Shown: positions 1 through 6,333 of the stretch, piece by piece
Position numbering within the stretch: position 1 is the first letter of the stretch
Layout: every line of letters starts with the position of its first letter
From: a virus
Strand: one strand, 5' to 3'
IMG/VR virus record: IMGVR_UViG_3300028176_000109
Span: 1-22,153 of that record
DNA: 22,153 nucleotides
Translations under genes and position numbers: made by a program
The notes under the pieces: model-generated
Databases searched by the model: none
What the model saw: the letters and a program-made list of their open reading frames with translations, nothing else
Told to the model about the DNA's origin: nothing

Positions 1-219
1 CATAAGTCAGGGACGTTGGCAAAGTTCCGGGTCAAGTCCCGAAAAGAGGCGATTGAAAAGTACCGGGAGTATATATTGGATACCCCGGAATTGTTAAACT
101 GTTTGGATGAATTGGAAGGACGTGTACTGGGCTGCCACTGCTACCCCAAACCATGTCACGGGGACGTTTTAGTGGAGTTGATAAACCAAAAGCATAATTT
201 ACAATCAATTCTGGAGTAA
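1..219 (+). CDS. DUF4326 domain protein, 5' end outside window
   Basis: The reading frame is open from base 1 and ends with TAA at 217-219, so this is the C-terminal part of a gene that starts upstream. A TTG at 16 could be read as a start, but the residues before it (HKSGT, leading into LAKFRV) fit the interior of the DUF4326 domain, so it is not the true start. Diagnostic parts are the SRKEAIEKYREYIL helix and the C-terminal LGCHCYPKPCHGDVLVELI, where Cys and His are spaced as in DUF4326 (usually GCWCxPxxCHGD). The function of the family is unknown; the Cys/His cluster suggests metal binding (inference). The family is common in phage genomes. It is followed after four bases by a late-type promoter for the next gene. 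Confidence 0.85.
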   Translation, partial: HKSGTLAKFRVKSRKEAIEKYREYILDTPELLNCLDELEGRVLGCHCYPKPCHGDVLVELINQKHNLQSILE

Positions 220-222
220 AAG

Positions 223-230
223 GTTAAATA
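223..230 (+). promoter_or_regulatory. late-type TAAATA promoter for the 236 gene
   Basis: GTTAAATA resembles the T4 late element TATAAATA (6 of 8) and lies exactly five bases before the ATG at 236. In T4 the start site is five bases after this octamer, so transcription would begin at the A of the ATG. No TTGACA-like -35 lies 15-18 bases upstream. The same octamer, at the same spacing, precedes the 1076 and 17526 genes. Confidence 0.6.
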
Positions 231-235
231 TATGC

Positions 236-676
236 ATGACCCGCTTTCTAAAACTTTGCGAACAATTCGACCCAACTCGTTCTGGGGATATCCATGATCT
301 TATATCCTTTCTAAAAGGACATAACATCAACGCTAGCCTAGTCTCTGGGGGACAATTAGGAGCGAAAAGCAACCAACTCACCATTGATATTGGGGATAAG
401 GTGGTTTATCTTACTGTCATGGAACCCGAGGAAGAAGCTGAATCCATAGATGCGTCTACCGGAACGTATGAGATTGATAAGGAAGTTACCAATCTGGCCA
501 ATTCCGCCAAAGGACTAACCGGACTGCTTAATCTTCCTGCTCAACGTGCCAAATCCGCCGTCAAAGACCGTGGACGACTAAGTTCTCAAGCAGTTGACGC
601 ATATAAAAATGGTACCATGCGAATCCAAAAAGGATTGGCCAAGGTGAAACAAGCTGGATTAGACCGCTCTTACTAA
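236..676 (+). CDS. small phage protein, possible internal/virion protein
   Basis: 146 residues, function not recognised. The N-terminus MTRFLKLCEQFDP is amphipathic and of a type common in small proteins of marine T4-like phages. Residues about 20-65 look like a small alpha/beta domain (DLISFLKGHNINASL, then LTIDIGDKVVYLTVMEP). An acidic linker follows (EPEEEAES). The C-terminal third is helical and basic, with several Ala/Lys-rich helices (AQRAKSAVKDRGRLSSQAV). Start: ATG 236 is five bases after GTTAAATA and no Shine-Dalgarno is present. It leads a block with the 678 gene (stop at 674-676, next ATG at 678). A late promoter and the neighbouring protease suggest a head or internal protein; that is inference. 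Confidence 0.75.
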   Translation: MTRFLKLCEQFDPTRSGDIHDLISFLKGHNINASLVSGGQLGAKSNQLTIDIGDKVVYLTVMEPEEEAESIDASTGTYEIDKEVTNLANSAKGLTGLLNLPAQRAKSAVKDRGRLSSQAVDAYKNGTMRIQKGLAKVKQAGLDRSY

Positions 677-677
677 T

Positions 678-1067
678 ATGAAATCGAAAACTTTAAGCCT
701 AATGGCGTATTATCATAAAATGATAAACGAGCAAGGGGAAGATCTACAACAACCACCCCCAAGCCCGGAACAACAAGGTCCGAATCCCGAACAGGATGTA
801 ATTGAAAACCCCCAAGTGGATGACAAGGATGTAATGCCGTTGACTTCAGAAGGGGAGAATGAACTGATTTCCCGTGTCGTGGATGCCGCCATCTTCCAAC
901 CAGACGCACAACAAATGGAACAACTTCGGAACTTCCAATATGTGTTGAAGTCCAATCCGTCTCGATTTAAAAACGCCCGGGAAGAAGTTCTTATGCCAGT
1001 TCTATCTATGATGGAACCCATGACCCAAGGAGAAGAGTTAAAACCTCTTATGAACCAAATAAGTTAA
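678..1067 (+). CDS. small acidic protein of unknown function
   Basis: 129 residues starting one base after the stop of the preceding gene, so probably translationally coupled. Residues about 20-50 are a low-complexity Pro/Gln/Glu segment (QQPPPSPEQQGPNPEQD), likely disordered. The C-terminal 70 residues form a helical domain (ENELISRVVDAAIFQ, then MEQLRNFQYVLKSNPSRF and REEVLMPVLSMM). No enzymatic motif is seen. An alternative start is the Met at residue 15 (MINEQGED), but neither has a ribosome binding site. Its stop lies at 1065-1067, inside the TAAATA promoter of the next gene. Context suggests a late morphogenesis protein; function is not recognised. Confidence 0.7.
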   Translation: MKSKTLSLMAYYHKMINEQGEDLQQPPPSPEQQGPNPEQDVIENPQVDDKDVMPLTSEGENELISRVVDAAIFQPDAQQMEQLRNFQYVLKSNPSRFKNAREEVLMPVLSMMEPMTQGEELKPLMNQIS

Positions 1068-1070
1068 ATA
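1063..1070 (+). promoter_or_regulatory. late-type TAAATA promoter for the 1076 gene
   Basis: GTTAAATA is identical to the element before 236 and again lies exactly five bases before an ATG (1076). No TTGACA-like -35 is found. It overlaps the stop codon of the preceding gene, which explains the small intergenic space. It predicts an mRNA starting at the ATG. Confidence 0.6.
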
Positions 1071-1075
1071 CTATC

Positions 1076-1462
1076 ATGATGAAAATGAAAAGACAGGAAA
1101 ACGATTTAATCTGGGAAATGTATGACTACGCCGAAGACGCCGAAGACGCGGAAGTTGTAATGAACATGGAACCCATGGGCGAAATGGAAGTTGAACCGGA
1201 AGTCGAACTGGAACCCGAGAGTGATTTAGATGACGTTCTAGGAGACGAAGATGATAATGAGATTGTCCTTCATTCCCTTAGAAAATTGGTAAAACGCAGT
1301 GGAGAGCTGTTGGAGCTATGTGCTTCCGAAAATCTGGAAACGTGGATGGTTGCCAAAATCATCAAAGCGGAAGACTATGTATCTGATGTTTGGGAACAGT
1401 TGGATGACAAAGCGGACTTTGCCAACGACGGTTTCGAAGACTCTGATAATATATCTCTGTAA
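1076..1462 (+). CDS. highly acidic small protein, scaffold-like composition
   Basis: 128 residues. Residues about 15-65 are extremely acidic and repetitive (YAEDAEDAEVV, then MEVEPEVELEPESDLDD), encoded in part by a short in-frame tandem repeat of nine bases near 1132-1152. The C-terminal half is a helical domain (LRKLVKRSGELLELC, then WMVAKIIKAEDYVSDVWEQL). I recognise that type of helical module from many small proteins of marine T4-like phages, but know no function for it. It lies two bases before the protease gene. In T4 the protease gp21 sits beside acidic core/scaffold proteins, so a prohead core role is a reasonable but unproven guess. Confidence 0.75.
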   Translation: MMKMKRQENDLIWEMYDYAEDAEDAEVVMNMEPMGEMEVEPEVELEPESDLDDVLGDEDDNEIVLHSLRKLVKRSGELLELCASENLETWMVAKIIKAEDYVSDVWEQLDDKADFANDGFEDSDNISL

Positions 1463-1464
1463 TA

Positions 1465-1908
1465 ATGAACACCTTTACCCACTTTTTCATTGAAAAGAAC
1501 GTCTTTGGGCTGGAAGAACCTATCCAACTGGACGGTGTGGGATTATTAAAGGCCAAGCTGGATACCGGAAACGGAGCGTTCAACGTTCTACACGGTACCG
1601 ACGTGGAGATCAATGGAAACGTAGCCAGATTCGTCACAGATAAGGGAATCGCTATAGAAAAGCCCGTCCACGATACGATTACCATCAATGTGGGAGCGGG
1701 AAACAAGGAAGATCGTCCGGTAGTATTGTTCGACGTTGTATTCGGACATAAAAAGTTCAAAGGAGTTCCATTCTCTATTGGAAATCGGGCGGAAAACACC
1801 CATAAGGTATTGATAGGTAAAAACTTTATCCAAAACGAGCTGGATGCCCTAATTGACGTCAGTCTCAGTTATGTGGCCAAACATAACTTGGAAGCGGATT
1901 ATGACTAA
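1465..1908 (+). CDS. retropepsin-like / RimB-type aspartic protease
   Basis: 147 residues. It matches the retropepsin-like fold of the RimB/ATP-dependent zinc protease family (PF05618 type): a strand and AKLDTGNGAFNVLHGTDV at residues 30-47, with the catalytic Asp-Thr-Gly at 33-35, then RPVVLFDVVF at 84-93, SIGNR at 104-108, VLIGKNF at 115-121 and a final IDVSLSYV. In the family these correspond to AKiDTGA..S.LHA, RPvV, ltdR and LLGR. One DTG per chain implies a dimer, as in retropepsins (known for the fold). It follows the acidic 1076 gene by two bases with no ribosome binding site. Its last codons overlap the 1901 gene remnant. Possible substrates are prohead or internal proteins; that is inference. 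Confidence 0.75.
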   Translation: MNTFTHFFIEKNVFGLEEPIQLDGVGLLKAKLDTGNGAFNVLHGTDVEINGNVARFVTDKGIAIEKPVHDTITINVGAGNKEDRPVVLFDVVFGHKKFKGVPFSIGNRAENTHKVLIGKNFIQNELDALIDVSLSYVAKHNLEADYD

Positions 1909-1978
1909 TTTCACCCAACAGGAAATATTAAGAGAAGGTTTCCATATAGCTAAATATATATATGGAACCAAGTTCTAA
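1901..1978 (+). pseudogene. 5' remnant of a small phage gene, truncated at the homing endonuclease
   Basis: A 25-codon frame begins at an ATG that overlaps the stop of the protease gene (ATGACTAA), the usual coupled arrangement in this genome. It reads MTNFTQQEILREGFHIAKY and stops soon after running into the endonuclease start. The EILREGF segment resembles the CSEGFW segment near the start of the 2952 protein and the N-termini of many small virion proteins of T4-like marine phages. The simplest reading is that the homing endonuclease inserted near codon 17 and removed or separated the rest. No continuation is readable in 2865-2951. It could instead be a tiny intact peptide gene. Confidence 0.5.
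1949..1956 (+). promoter_or_regulatory. late-type TAAATA promoter for the homing endonuclease
   Basis: GCTAAATA is followed by exactly five bases and the ATG at 1962. There is no TTGACA-like -35. The same octamer precedes the structural gene at 21021. The endonuclease therefore seems to carry or share a late-type leaderless promoter. Confidence 0.55.
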
Positions 1979-2864
1979 ATATACCGTAGGTGCCGGTATC
2001 TATAAATTGACATGTTTGAATAACGGAAAAATATATATAGGAAAAGCTGTAAATATTCGAAAAAGAATTAGCAAGCATAAACATTCAGGAAAAGGGACAG
2101 TTGGTAAATGTTATTTTCAAAATGCTATTATAAAATACGGTTGGGGGTCGTTTACAGTTGAAATATTAGAAACCATAAATGATTTTAATAAAGACAAAGA
2201 TAACGAGGCTCTCCTTAAACGAGAAGCGTATTATATAGAATTGTTTAATTCTGCTAATAAAGATAAAGGATATAATAGATGTGAGTTTTCCAACGATAGA
2301 ACCGGAGTGAAGTGTTCAGAGGAGACTAAAGCAAAAATTAAAAATGCTCTTTTCGGGAAACCCCTTTCTGAGGAACACAAGGCCAATATGAGACAACCTA
2401 GATCTGAAAAACATAAAGAAAATATAAGATTGGCTAGAATAGGTAAAAAGCATTCTGAAGAGACAAAAGCAAAGTTTAAAAATAGAACGCATTCTAAAGA
2501 AACAAAAGAAAAAATGAGACAAGCGAAACTCGGAACCCCTTTATCTGAAGAGACAAAGGTTAAAATGAGAAATAGAATATACACCGAAGAGACTAAAATT
2601 AAAATGAGTAACAGCCAAAAAGGTAGGATTCTTTCGGAAACCACACGTAAAAAATTGTCAGACGCCCGTAAAGGAGTACCTAAATCCGAAGAAACAAAGG
2701 AAAAAATGAGACAAGCGAAGCTTGGGAAGGCTCATACTAAAGAGCATAACAAAAAAATAAGCCAATCTAAAAAAGGAACCTCTAGTAATAGAAAGGGGGC
2801 CGTCCTATCTGAGGAAACAAAAGAAAAAATGAGACAGGCCAAACTAAGAAAGTCGTTACCGTAA
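1962..2864 (+). CDS. GIY-YIG homing endonuclease with NUMOD3 array
   Basis: 300 residues. The N-terminal GIY-YIG nuclease domain (about 10-105) shows GIYKLT at 12-17, KIYIGKA at 23-29, a catalytic-type Arg at 33 (NIRKR), Glu at 88 in LKREAYYIELF, and KGYN at 102-105. The rest, from residue 119, is an uninterrupted string of about 11 copies of the NUMOD3 DNA-binding motif (SEETKxKMRQAKLG and variants). It acts as a mobile-gene endonuclease, cutting a related genome lacking the element so repair copies it in. The TAAATA-N5-ATG element fixes the start. Base composition is more AT-rich than the flanking genes, consistent with transfer. A terminator follows at 2915. Related enzymes usually carry fewer NUMOD3 copies. 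Confidence 0.92.
   Translation: MEPSSKYTVGAGIYKLTCLNNGKIYIGKAVNIRKRISKHKHSGKGTVGKCYFQNAIIKYGWGSFTVEILETINDFNKDKDNEALLKREAYYIELFNSANKDKGYNRCEFSNDRTGVKCSEETKAKIKNALFGKPLSEEHKANMRQPRSEKHKENIRLARIGKKHSEETKAKFKNRTHSKETKEKMRQAKLGTPLSEETKVKMRNRIYTEETKIKMSNSQKGRILSETTRKKLSDARKGVPKSEETKEKMRQAKLGKAHTKEHNKKISQSKKGTSSNRKGAVLSEETKEKMRQAKLRKSLP
2316..2855 (+). repeat. degenerate in-frame repeats encoding NUMOD3 motifs
   Basis: Roughly 11 imperfect units of about 36-54 bases encode SEETKxKMRQAKLG-like motifs. Three units are nearly identical at DNA level, around 2500-2530, 2692-2728 and 2815-2850 (each with GAAAAAATGAGACA). The pattern suggests growth by unequal recombination inside the gene. Confidence 0.8.
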
Positions 2865-2914
2865 ACTGTAAAAAAATAAATGAGACCGGAAGTGTTGATA
2901 GACTAACTTATTTT

Positions 2915-2940
2915 ATGGTTAAACGCTTTAACCATTTTAT
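2915..2940 (+). terminator. rho-independent terminator after the homing endonuclease
   Basis: A perfect 9-bp stem, ATGGTTAAA and TTTAACCAT with a CGC loop (2915-2935), is followed by TTTAT. The stem is AT-rich, so it may be leaky. It lies directly before the TAAATA promoter of the 2952 gene and separates the two units. The rest of 2865-2951 holds no readable gene. Confidence 0.65.
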
Positions 2941-2946
2941 TAAATA
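2939..2946 (+). promoter_or_regulatory. late-type TAAATA promoter for the 2952 gene
   Basis: ATTAAATA with exactly five bases before the ATG at 2952. It abuts the tail of the upstream terminator. The flanks of the endonuclease unit share TAAATATA at 1951-1958 and 2941-2948. Confidence 0.6.
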
Positions 2947-2951
2947 TAGTT

Positions 2952-3356
2952 ATGATAACACAACGGACCCTTTGTTCGGAAGGATTTTGGAACGCTTTTG
3001 TAAAAGGAACCGCCCAAGCGTTGAACAGCGCACTTCCCGAACTGACCAGACCCATCAATCAACTGGATTCCGGTCTTAAAAACGTGGGTCGGGCAATAGC
3101 TACCGGATGGAGAGGAACTAAAGGAAGTCATAAGGCTCCCAAGGAAAACACATACTCTCCGCATTCCTCCAAGTACGCTATATACGAGTATAGGGGAAAG
3201 TATTATAAACAGGATTTGAATAGTCCGGTGGTTAAAAAGCCCGCTGGGACTGCGTTGAAAGTATGGGAGGTTGACCCAGATACCGGACATAAGACCAATT
3301 ATAGACTCCAGACGATGTGGGTTGACACCCATGGGGAGATATACAAGGTGTTTTAA
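2952..3356 (+). CDS. small EGF-motif phage protein, possible virion protein
   Basis: 134 residues, function not recognised. The N-terminus carries LCSEGFWNAFVKGTAQALN, of a kind seen in many small proteins of T4-like marine phages and like the remnant at 1901 (EILREGF). A short helical segment follows (PELTRPINQLDSGL), then a basic linker. The C-terminal half looks like a small beta domain (KYAIYEYRGKYYKQDLN, then LKVWEVDPDTGHKTNYR). The start is fixed by TAAATA-N5-ATG. The late-type promoter suggests a virion or assembly role. No membrane segment or catalytic motif is seen. Confidence 0.7.
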   Translation: MITQRTLCSEGFWNAFVKGTAQALNSALPELTRPINQLDSGLKNVGRAIATGWRGTKGSHKAPKENTYSPHSSKYAIYEYRGKYYKQDLNSPVVKKPAGTALKVWEVDPDTGHKTNYRLQTMWVDTHGEIYKVF

Positions 3357-3359
3357 TCC

Positions 3360-3388
3360 TTGACATTTCGATACTCTGTGGTTATATA
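3360..3388 (+). promoter_or_regulatory. sigma70-type promoter, leaderless, for the 3394 gene
   Basis: TTGACA (3360-3365), a 17-base spacer and TATATA (3383-3388) form a near-consensus host sigma70 promoter. Only five bases separate the -10 from the ATG at 3394, so the mRNA should start at or within a base or two of the start codon. It probably drives 3394 and YopX early in infection. Confidence 0.75.
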
Positions 3389-3393
3389 GTGTT

Positions 3394-3630
3394 ATGAATT
3401 ACACTATTCAGGCAGACACGGACGAGTTCTTCGTCTTGAAAAACGATAAACAGGTTCCAACCGAAACTACGGGCGTAACAACCATTGAGCTTCCAGTCGA
3501 GGCCGTAGAAGATGTTCCAGTAGCCTCCCCGCAACCAGCGTATGCTGCTCCTAGAGCGGCCCCCTTGGAGAACTATCGCACAACAGTTCCCGGGGAATGG
3601 TTTGGTGGTACATCATGGTCAACGAAATGA
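3394..3630 (+). CDS. small Pro/Ala/Val-rich protein of unknown function
   Basis: 78 residues. The first 25 residues look structured (YTIQADTDEFFVLKND). The middle is rich in Val, Pro and Ala (AVEDVPVASPQPAYAAPRAA) and probably disordered, and the end contains PGEWFGGTSWS. I do not recognise a family. The start lies five bases after a near-consensus sigma70 -10 with no ribosome binding site. The stop is three bases before the YopX gene, so both are likely one early unit. Confidence 0.65.
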   Translation: MNYTIQADTDEFFVLKNDKQVPTETTGVTTIELPVEAVEDVPVASPQPAYAAPRAAPLENYRTTVPGEWFGGTSWSTK

Positions 3631-3633
3631 AAT

Positions 3634-4143
3634 ATGGCCAAGTATAAGTTCAGAGTTTGGAATAAAGAGTTTAAATGCTGGGATAATACCGCGTGGTTGG
3701 AAGCCGATGACGATGGTGAACTTATCCATATAGGAGACCGAGAAGGTGTCAATACAGTTATCCAGCAATGGACCGGAATATTAGATATCAACGGTAAAGA
3801 GATTTACGAGGGGGATATTTTAAAGGAAACTCATTACGCCTGTGATTACAGTAAGATGATCCCGGTTAGAACGTCGGAGACGTACGAATATATAGGAGTA
3901 GTATATCTCCCAAAAGTATACCCGTACGCATCTATTATGAGTTCCCACGCTGAAGCGTACCCCGTCACGTATAGAACGCACCCCTTAAACACCACTCTAG
4001 GACAGATTATAGGCAACCATATTACCAAAGACCCGGAAGTAATTGGTAATATTTTTGACAATCCCGAATTGTATGTATACGGTCCCTACGGACCCAAAAC
4101 AGTAGACGAGAAGCCAGTTTCTACACGTTTAATACCTGTGTGA
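3634..4143 (+). CDS. YopX family protein
   Basis: 169 residues matching the YopX family (PF09643) found in phages and prophages, function unknown. Signature parts are KFRVWN at 5-10, the core QQWTGILDINGKEIYEGDIL at 44-63, and EVIGNIFDNPEL at 135-146. The region between (about 65-130) is longer than in typical members and includes a second GxIIGNH segment. It follows the 3394 gene by three bases. Its 3' end overlaps the convergent PhoH gene by 23 bases, with no terminator between. Confidence 0.85.
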   Translation: MAKYKFRVWNKEFKCWDNTAWLEADDDGELIHIGDREGVNTVIQQWTGILDINGKEIYEGDILKETHYACDYSKMIPVRTSETYEYIGVVYLPKVYPYASIMSSHAEAYPVTYRTHPLNTTLGQIIGNHITKDPEVIGNIFDNPELYVYGPYGPKTVDEKPVSTRLIPV

Positions 4144-4864
4144 TGTGCTTCAGTATATGTGACCGATTGATGTCGGAGTTATCAAAGCGCATACAATGGA
4201 TATGATTTTTACGGGAAAACTCGGTGTCGAACAACTCGTATATATTATTAAATCCGGAGTTGCTGATGTCGGATTGCTTCATATCACCACAAACGATATA
4301 CTTGGAGTTTCTACCAAACCTTGTTAAAATGGTGGTCAGTTCCGATCTGGTTGCGTTCTGAGCTTCGTCAACAATGACTATGGAGTTGTTGAAAGTGAGA
4401 CCCCTGACAAAGTTGACTGGTATCGCTTTGACATACTCTTGTTCAACCAGAGAGTGAACCGTAAAGGTATCCGTGGACTCTTTAAGCTTGTCTATTAGAA
4501 CTACCGCATAGGCGGCGAACTTATCTGTGATTTCACCGGGAATAGCTCCCATGGAGCGGGACGCACTCTCAATGACGGTCCTGATATAAATTATATGGTC
4601 AACTTTTCGGTTTTTTAAAAGTTCCAGCGCGGAATAAACCGATATATAGGACTTGCTGCTTCCTGCGGGACCATCTAGAAATATCATGTTGGTCTTGTCG
4701 TTCTGTGTCAAATAGTAAAAGGTGGTTTGGTTATCCGTAATCGGAAACATCCTCTTTATTTGTATACTGGAACAATCAAAGTTCTTTTGATACGATTCGC
4801 TAAACTCTTTTGTAATATCCTTACCCGACTCCTGCCTCTTCCGAGGTGCGCGTTTTGTGGCCAT
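4121..4864 (-). CDS. phoH: PhoH-like P-loop ATPase
   Basis: 247 residues. Walker A is GPAGSSKS at 65-72 and Walker B IVIVDEAQNA at 162-171; GAIPGEITDKF at 106-116 and IYIRTVIESA at 92-101 are also typical of phage PhoH, and VCGDMKQSD near the end is the sensor-like motif. The N-terminus is basic (MATKRAPRKRQ). PhoH is a phosphate-starvation ATPase related to RNA helicase and nuclease systems, and very common in marine phages; its phage role is unsettled. It is transcribed opposite to its neighbours, from a promoter at 4872-4899. Its ATG is the only start here with a weak purine tract before it (AAGGA). Confidence 0.93.
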   Translation of the reverse strand: MATKRAPRKRQESGKDITKEFSESYQKNFDCSSIQIKRMFPITDNQTTFYYLTQNDKTNMIFLDGPAGSSKSYISVYSALELLKNRKVDHIIYIRTVIESASRSMGAIPGEITDKFAAYAVVLIDKLKESTDTFTVHSLVEQEYVKAIPVNFVRGLTFNNSIVIVDEAQNATRSELTTILTRFGRNSKYIVCGDMKQSDISNSGFNNIYELFDTEFSRKNHIHCMRFDNSDINRSHILKHITQVLNV

Positions 4865-4871
4865 TCCTTAT

Positions 4872-4899
4872 TATTTAATTCAGAAAATCCACTTGTAAA
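4872..4899 (-). promoter_or_regulatory. promoter for phoH, sigma70-like with TAAATA -10
   Basis: On the minus strand TTTACA (4899-4894), 16 bases, and TAAATA (4877-4872) precede the phoH ATG by seven bases. The region is back-to-back with the plus-strand promoter at 4903, so the two -35 elements lie within ten bases of each other and may be co-regulated. Confidence 0.6.
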
Positions 4900-4902
4900 T
4901 AC

Positions 4903-4930
4903 TTGACATTCGCAATAAATATGCCATGAT
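4903..4930 (+). promoter_or_regulatory. sigma70-type promoter for the 4937 gene
   Basis: TTGACA (4903-4908) with a 16-base spacer to CATGAT (4925-4930), six bases before the ATG at 4937. A second element, AATAAATA (4914-4921, 7 of 8 to the T4 late consensus), lies inside the spacer and could give a short-leader late transcript. An ATG at 4926 opens only a short frame and is not the gene start. Confidence 0.55.
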
Positions 4931-4936
4931 AGCGAT

Positions 4937-5587
4937 ATGGACGACCCAATTGAATCTATTGACTCCGTGTGTGACTGCTGTGATAACCTTCCCTCCCCTC
5001 CCCCGGAGGAGTGGTTGTATGATAGTATAGATGAACCACAGTTCTATAACCCTTATAAACAAGCGTTGTTTAATTTTGTGTTAAACACACACGGGGAGAA
5101 AACCGCGTATGATGTTATTGACCAAGTGGATGAGGAGTTCTACGACTCTGGTCTGGTTAAACACGCGAGATCAGAGTTTAAGGCTTTAGGGTGGAAGGAC
5201 GAGGAGGAGGAAGTTTGGCTTTGCGAAGGTCTGCTGGATCTATTGGCGCTTTTCGGAGCGCAGGGACATAGCGGGGCAACCGCCCCTTATACGGTAGAAT
5301 TATTCAATAAACTTGCCAGATATAAGATTATCAGCCCGATAACCGGGGAAGACTCTGAATGGGTGGAAGTGGCCGAAGGGGTCTTCCAAAACCGTAGGTG
5401 TTCCCATGTGTTCAAAGAAGCCGATGGTAAAGCTTACGATATAGAAGGCAAAATGTTCGTGGAGCCAGATGGATGTGTATACCAATCCGGCGACAGTCGA
5501 GTATACATCGACTTCCCATATACCCCGAAACGGGAATATATTCATATCGATATCAATAACGAACAAATGGCAGACAACGCCGAATAA
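4937..5587 (+). CDS. conserved T4-like phage protein of unknown function
   Basis: 216 residues. I recognise it as a protein type found across large phages, mainly from the C-terminal block: GHSGATAPYTVELFNKLARY, then ISPITGEDSEWVEV, FQNRRCSHVFKEADG, and a final FVEPDGCVY and IDFPYTP. No function is known to me. The middle (about 85-115) is helical and acidic. The N-terminus is variable, Cys- and Pro-rich (CDCCDNLPSPPPEEW). It opens the forward transcription unit that runs into the kinase and the glycan island, so it may be expressed early from the TTGACA promoter just before it. Confidence 0.8.
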   Translation: MDDPIESIDSVCDCCDNLPSPPPEEWLYDSIDEPQFYNPYKQALFNFVLNTHGEKTAYDVIDQVDEEFYDSGLVKHARSEFKALGWKDEEEEVWLCEGLLDLLALFGAQGHSGATAPYTVELFNKLARYKIISPITGEDSEWVEVAEGVFQNRRCSHVFKEADGKAYDIEGKMFVEPDGCVYQSGDSRVYIDFPYTPKREYIHIDINNEQMADNAE

Positions 5588-5603
5588 GAAACTAATTATA
5601 ATT

Positions 5604-6332
5604 ATGAAAATAGCATTCTCAGGAACAGCCAACACCGGAAAAACCACGTTAGTCTCCGCATTTCTTAAAAGATGGCCCATGTATATCACGCCCCTCAAAA
5701 GTTATCGGGATGTAATAACTGAAAATAATCTGGAACATTCTTCCAAAACCAGCGGAGAAACCCAACTGTTGATTCTGGATTATATGATGCGGGAGCAGGA
5801 TAAGTATACCAAAGACGCCAAGGTTGTTTACGACAGGTGTCCATGGGATAACATCGCCTATACTTTACAAGGCAATCAGGATGACTTGATCAACGATGAG
5901 ATTACCGCCGCTTCCATTTCACTAGTGCGAGAAGCTTTAAAGCAGATAGATATTATCTTCTGGTTTAAGTATGACCCGTCCATTCGAGTGGTCAAAGACG
6001 GGTTACGAGACACCAACGTTGACTTTATCAAAGCTACCGATAAGATATTCGAAGACTTGTATTACCAATACTGTGAGAATCTGGAGTCAGATATCTTTTA
6101 CCCGAAGGATGACTGCCCCGCCATTATTCAACTCGACGGAAAGACCGTTGATGACCGTATACAGTTCATCGGGGAGTTTCTGGACTATAAAGGAGACCTG
6201 ATTGAAACCCAGAACAGCATTCTAGACCCCTCCAACACGGAGCTTCTGGAACAGTTGATTGGGGATCAGCAAAAGGAAATGGCCAACGATCTCCAAGTTA
6301 AGAAACTGATGAAACAAATCAGGAAGTCCTGA
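5604..6332 (+). CDS. P-loop kinase-like NTPase
   Basis: 242 residues from ATG 5604 (MKIAFSGTANTGKTT). An upstream in-frame ATG at 5469 lies inside the previous gene and was rejected because the P-loop strand begins right at MKIAFSG. Walker A is GTANTGKT at 7-14. A DRCPWDN motif near residue 80 resembles the DRx lid/catalytic segment of nucleoside and nucleotide kinases (NadR/AAA_28-like), and IDIIFWFKYDP is a core strand. The last 45 residues are a helical extension. A role in nucleotide supply is plausible; the substrate is not known. A weak CTAATTA lies five bases before the ATG and could be a degenerate version of the late element. Confidence 0.75.
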   Translation: MKIAFSGTANTGKTTLVSAFLKRWPMYITPLKSYRDVITENNLEHSSKTSGETQLLILDYMMREQDKYTKDAKVVYDRCPWDNIAYTLQGNQDDLINDEITAASISLVREALKQIDIIFWFKYDPSIRVVKDGLRDTNVDFIKATDKIFEDLYYQYCENLESDIFYPKDDCPAIIQLDGKTVDDRIQFIGEFLDYKGDLIETQNSILDPSNTELLEQLIGDQQKEMANDLQVKKLMKQIRKS

Positions 6333-6333
6333 C

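Noticed and set aside
1362-1799. Minus-strand open frame of 145 codons
   Set aside because: Shadow of the acidic protein and protease genes; low-complexity Ser/Pro content and no motif.
2231-2644. Minus-strand open frame with hydrophobic repeats
   Set aside because: Complement of the NUMOD3 repeats; hydrophobicity arises from reading Lys/Glu codons backwards.
2316-2855. Possible CRISPR-like or tandem repeat array
   Set aside because: Repeats are degenerate, in frame, contiguous and encode NUMOD3 motifs; there are no spacers.
4926-4928. ATG four bases after a TAAATA box, before the 4937 gene
   Set aside because: Opens a different frame that stops after about 35 codons with no family features; the 4937 frame holds the conserved protein.
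5469-5603. Upstream extension of the P-loop kinase gene
   Set aside because: Lies inside the conserved preceding gene; the P-loop strand begins at the ATG at 5604.
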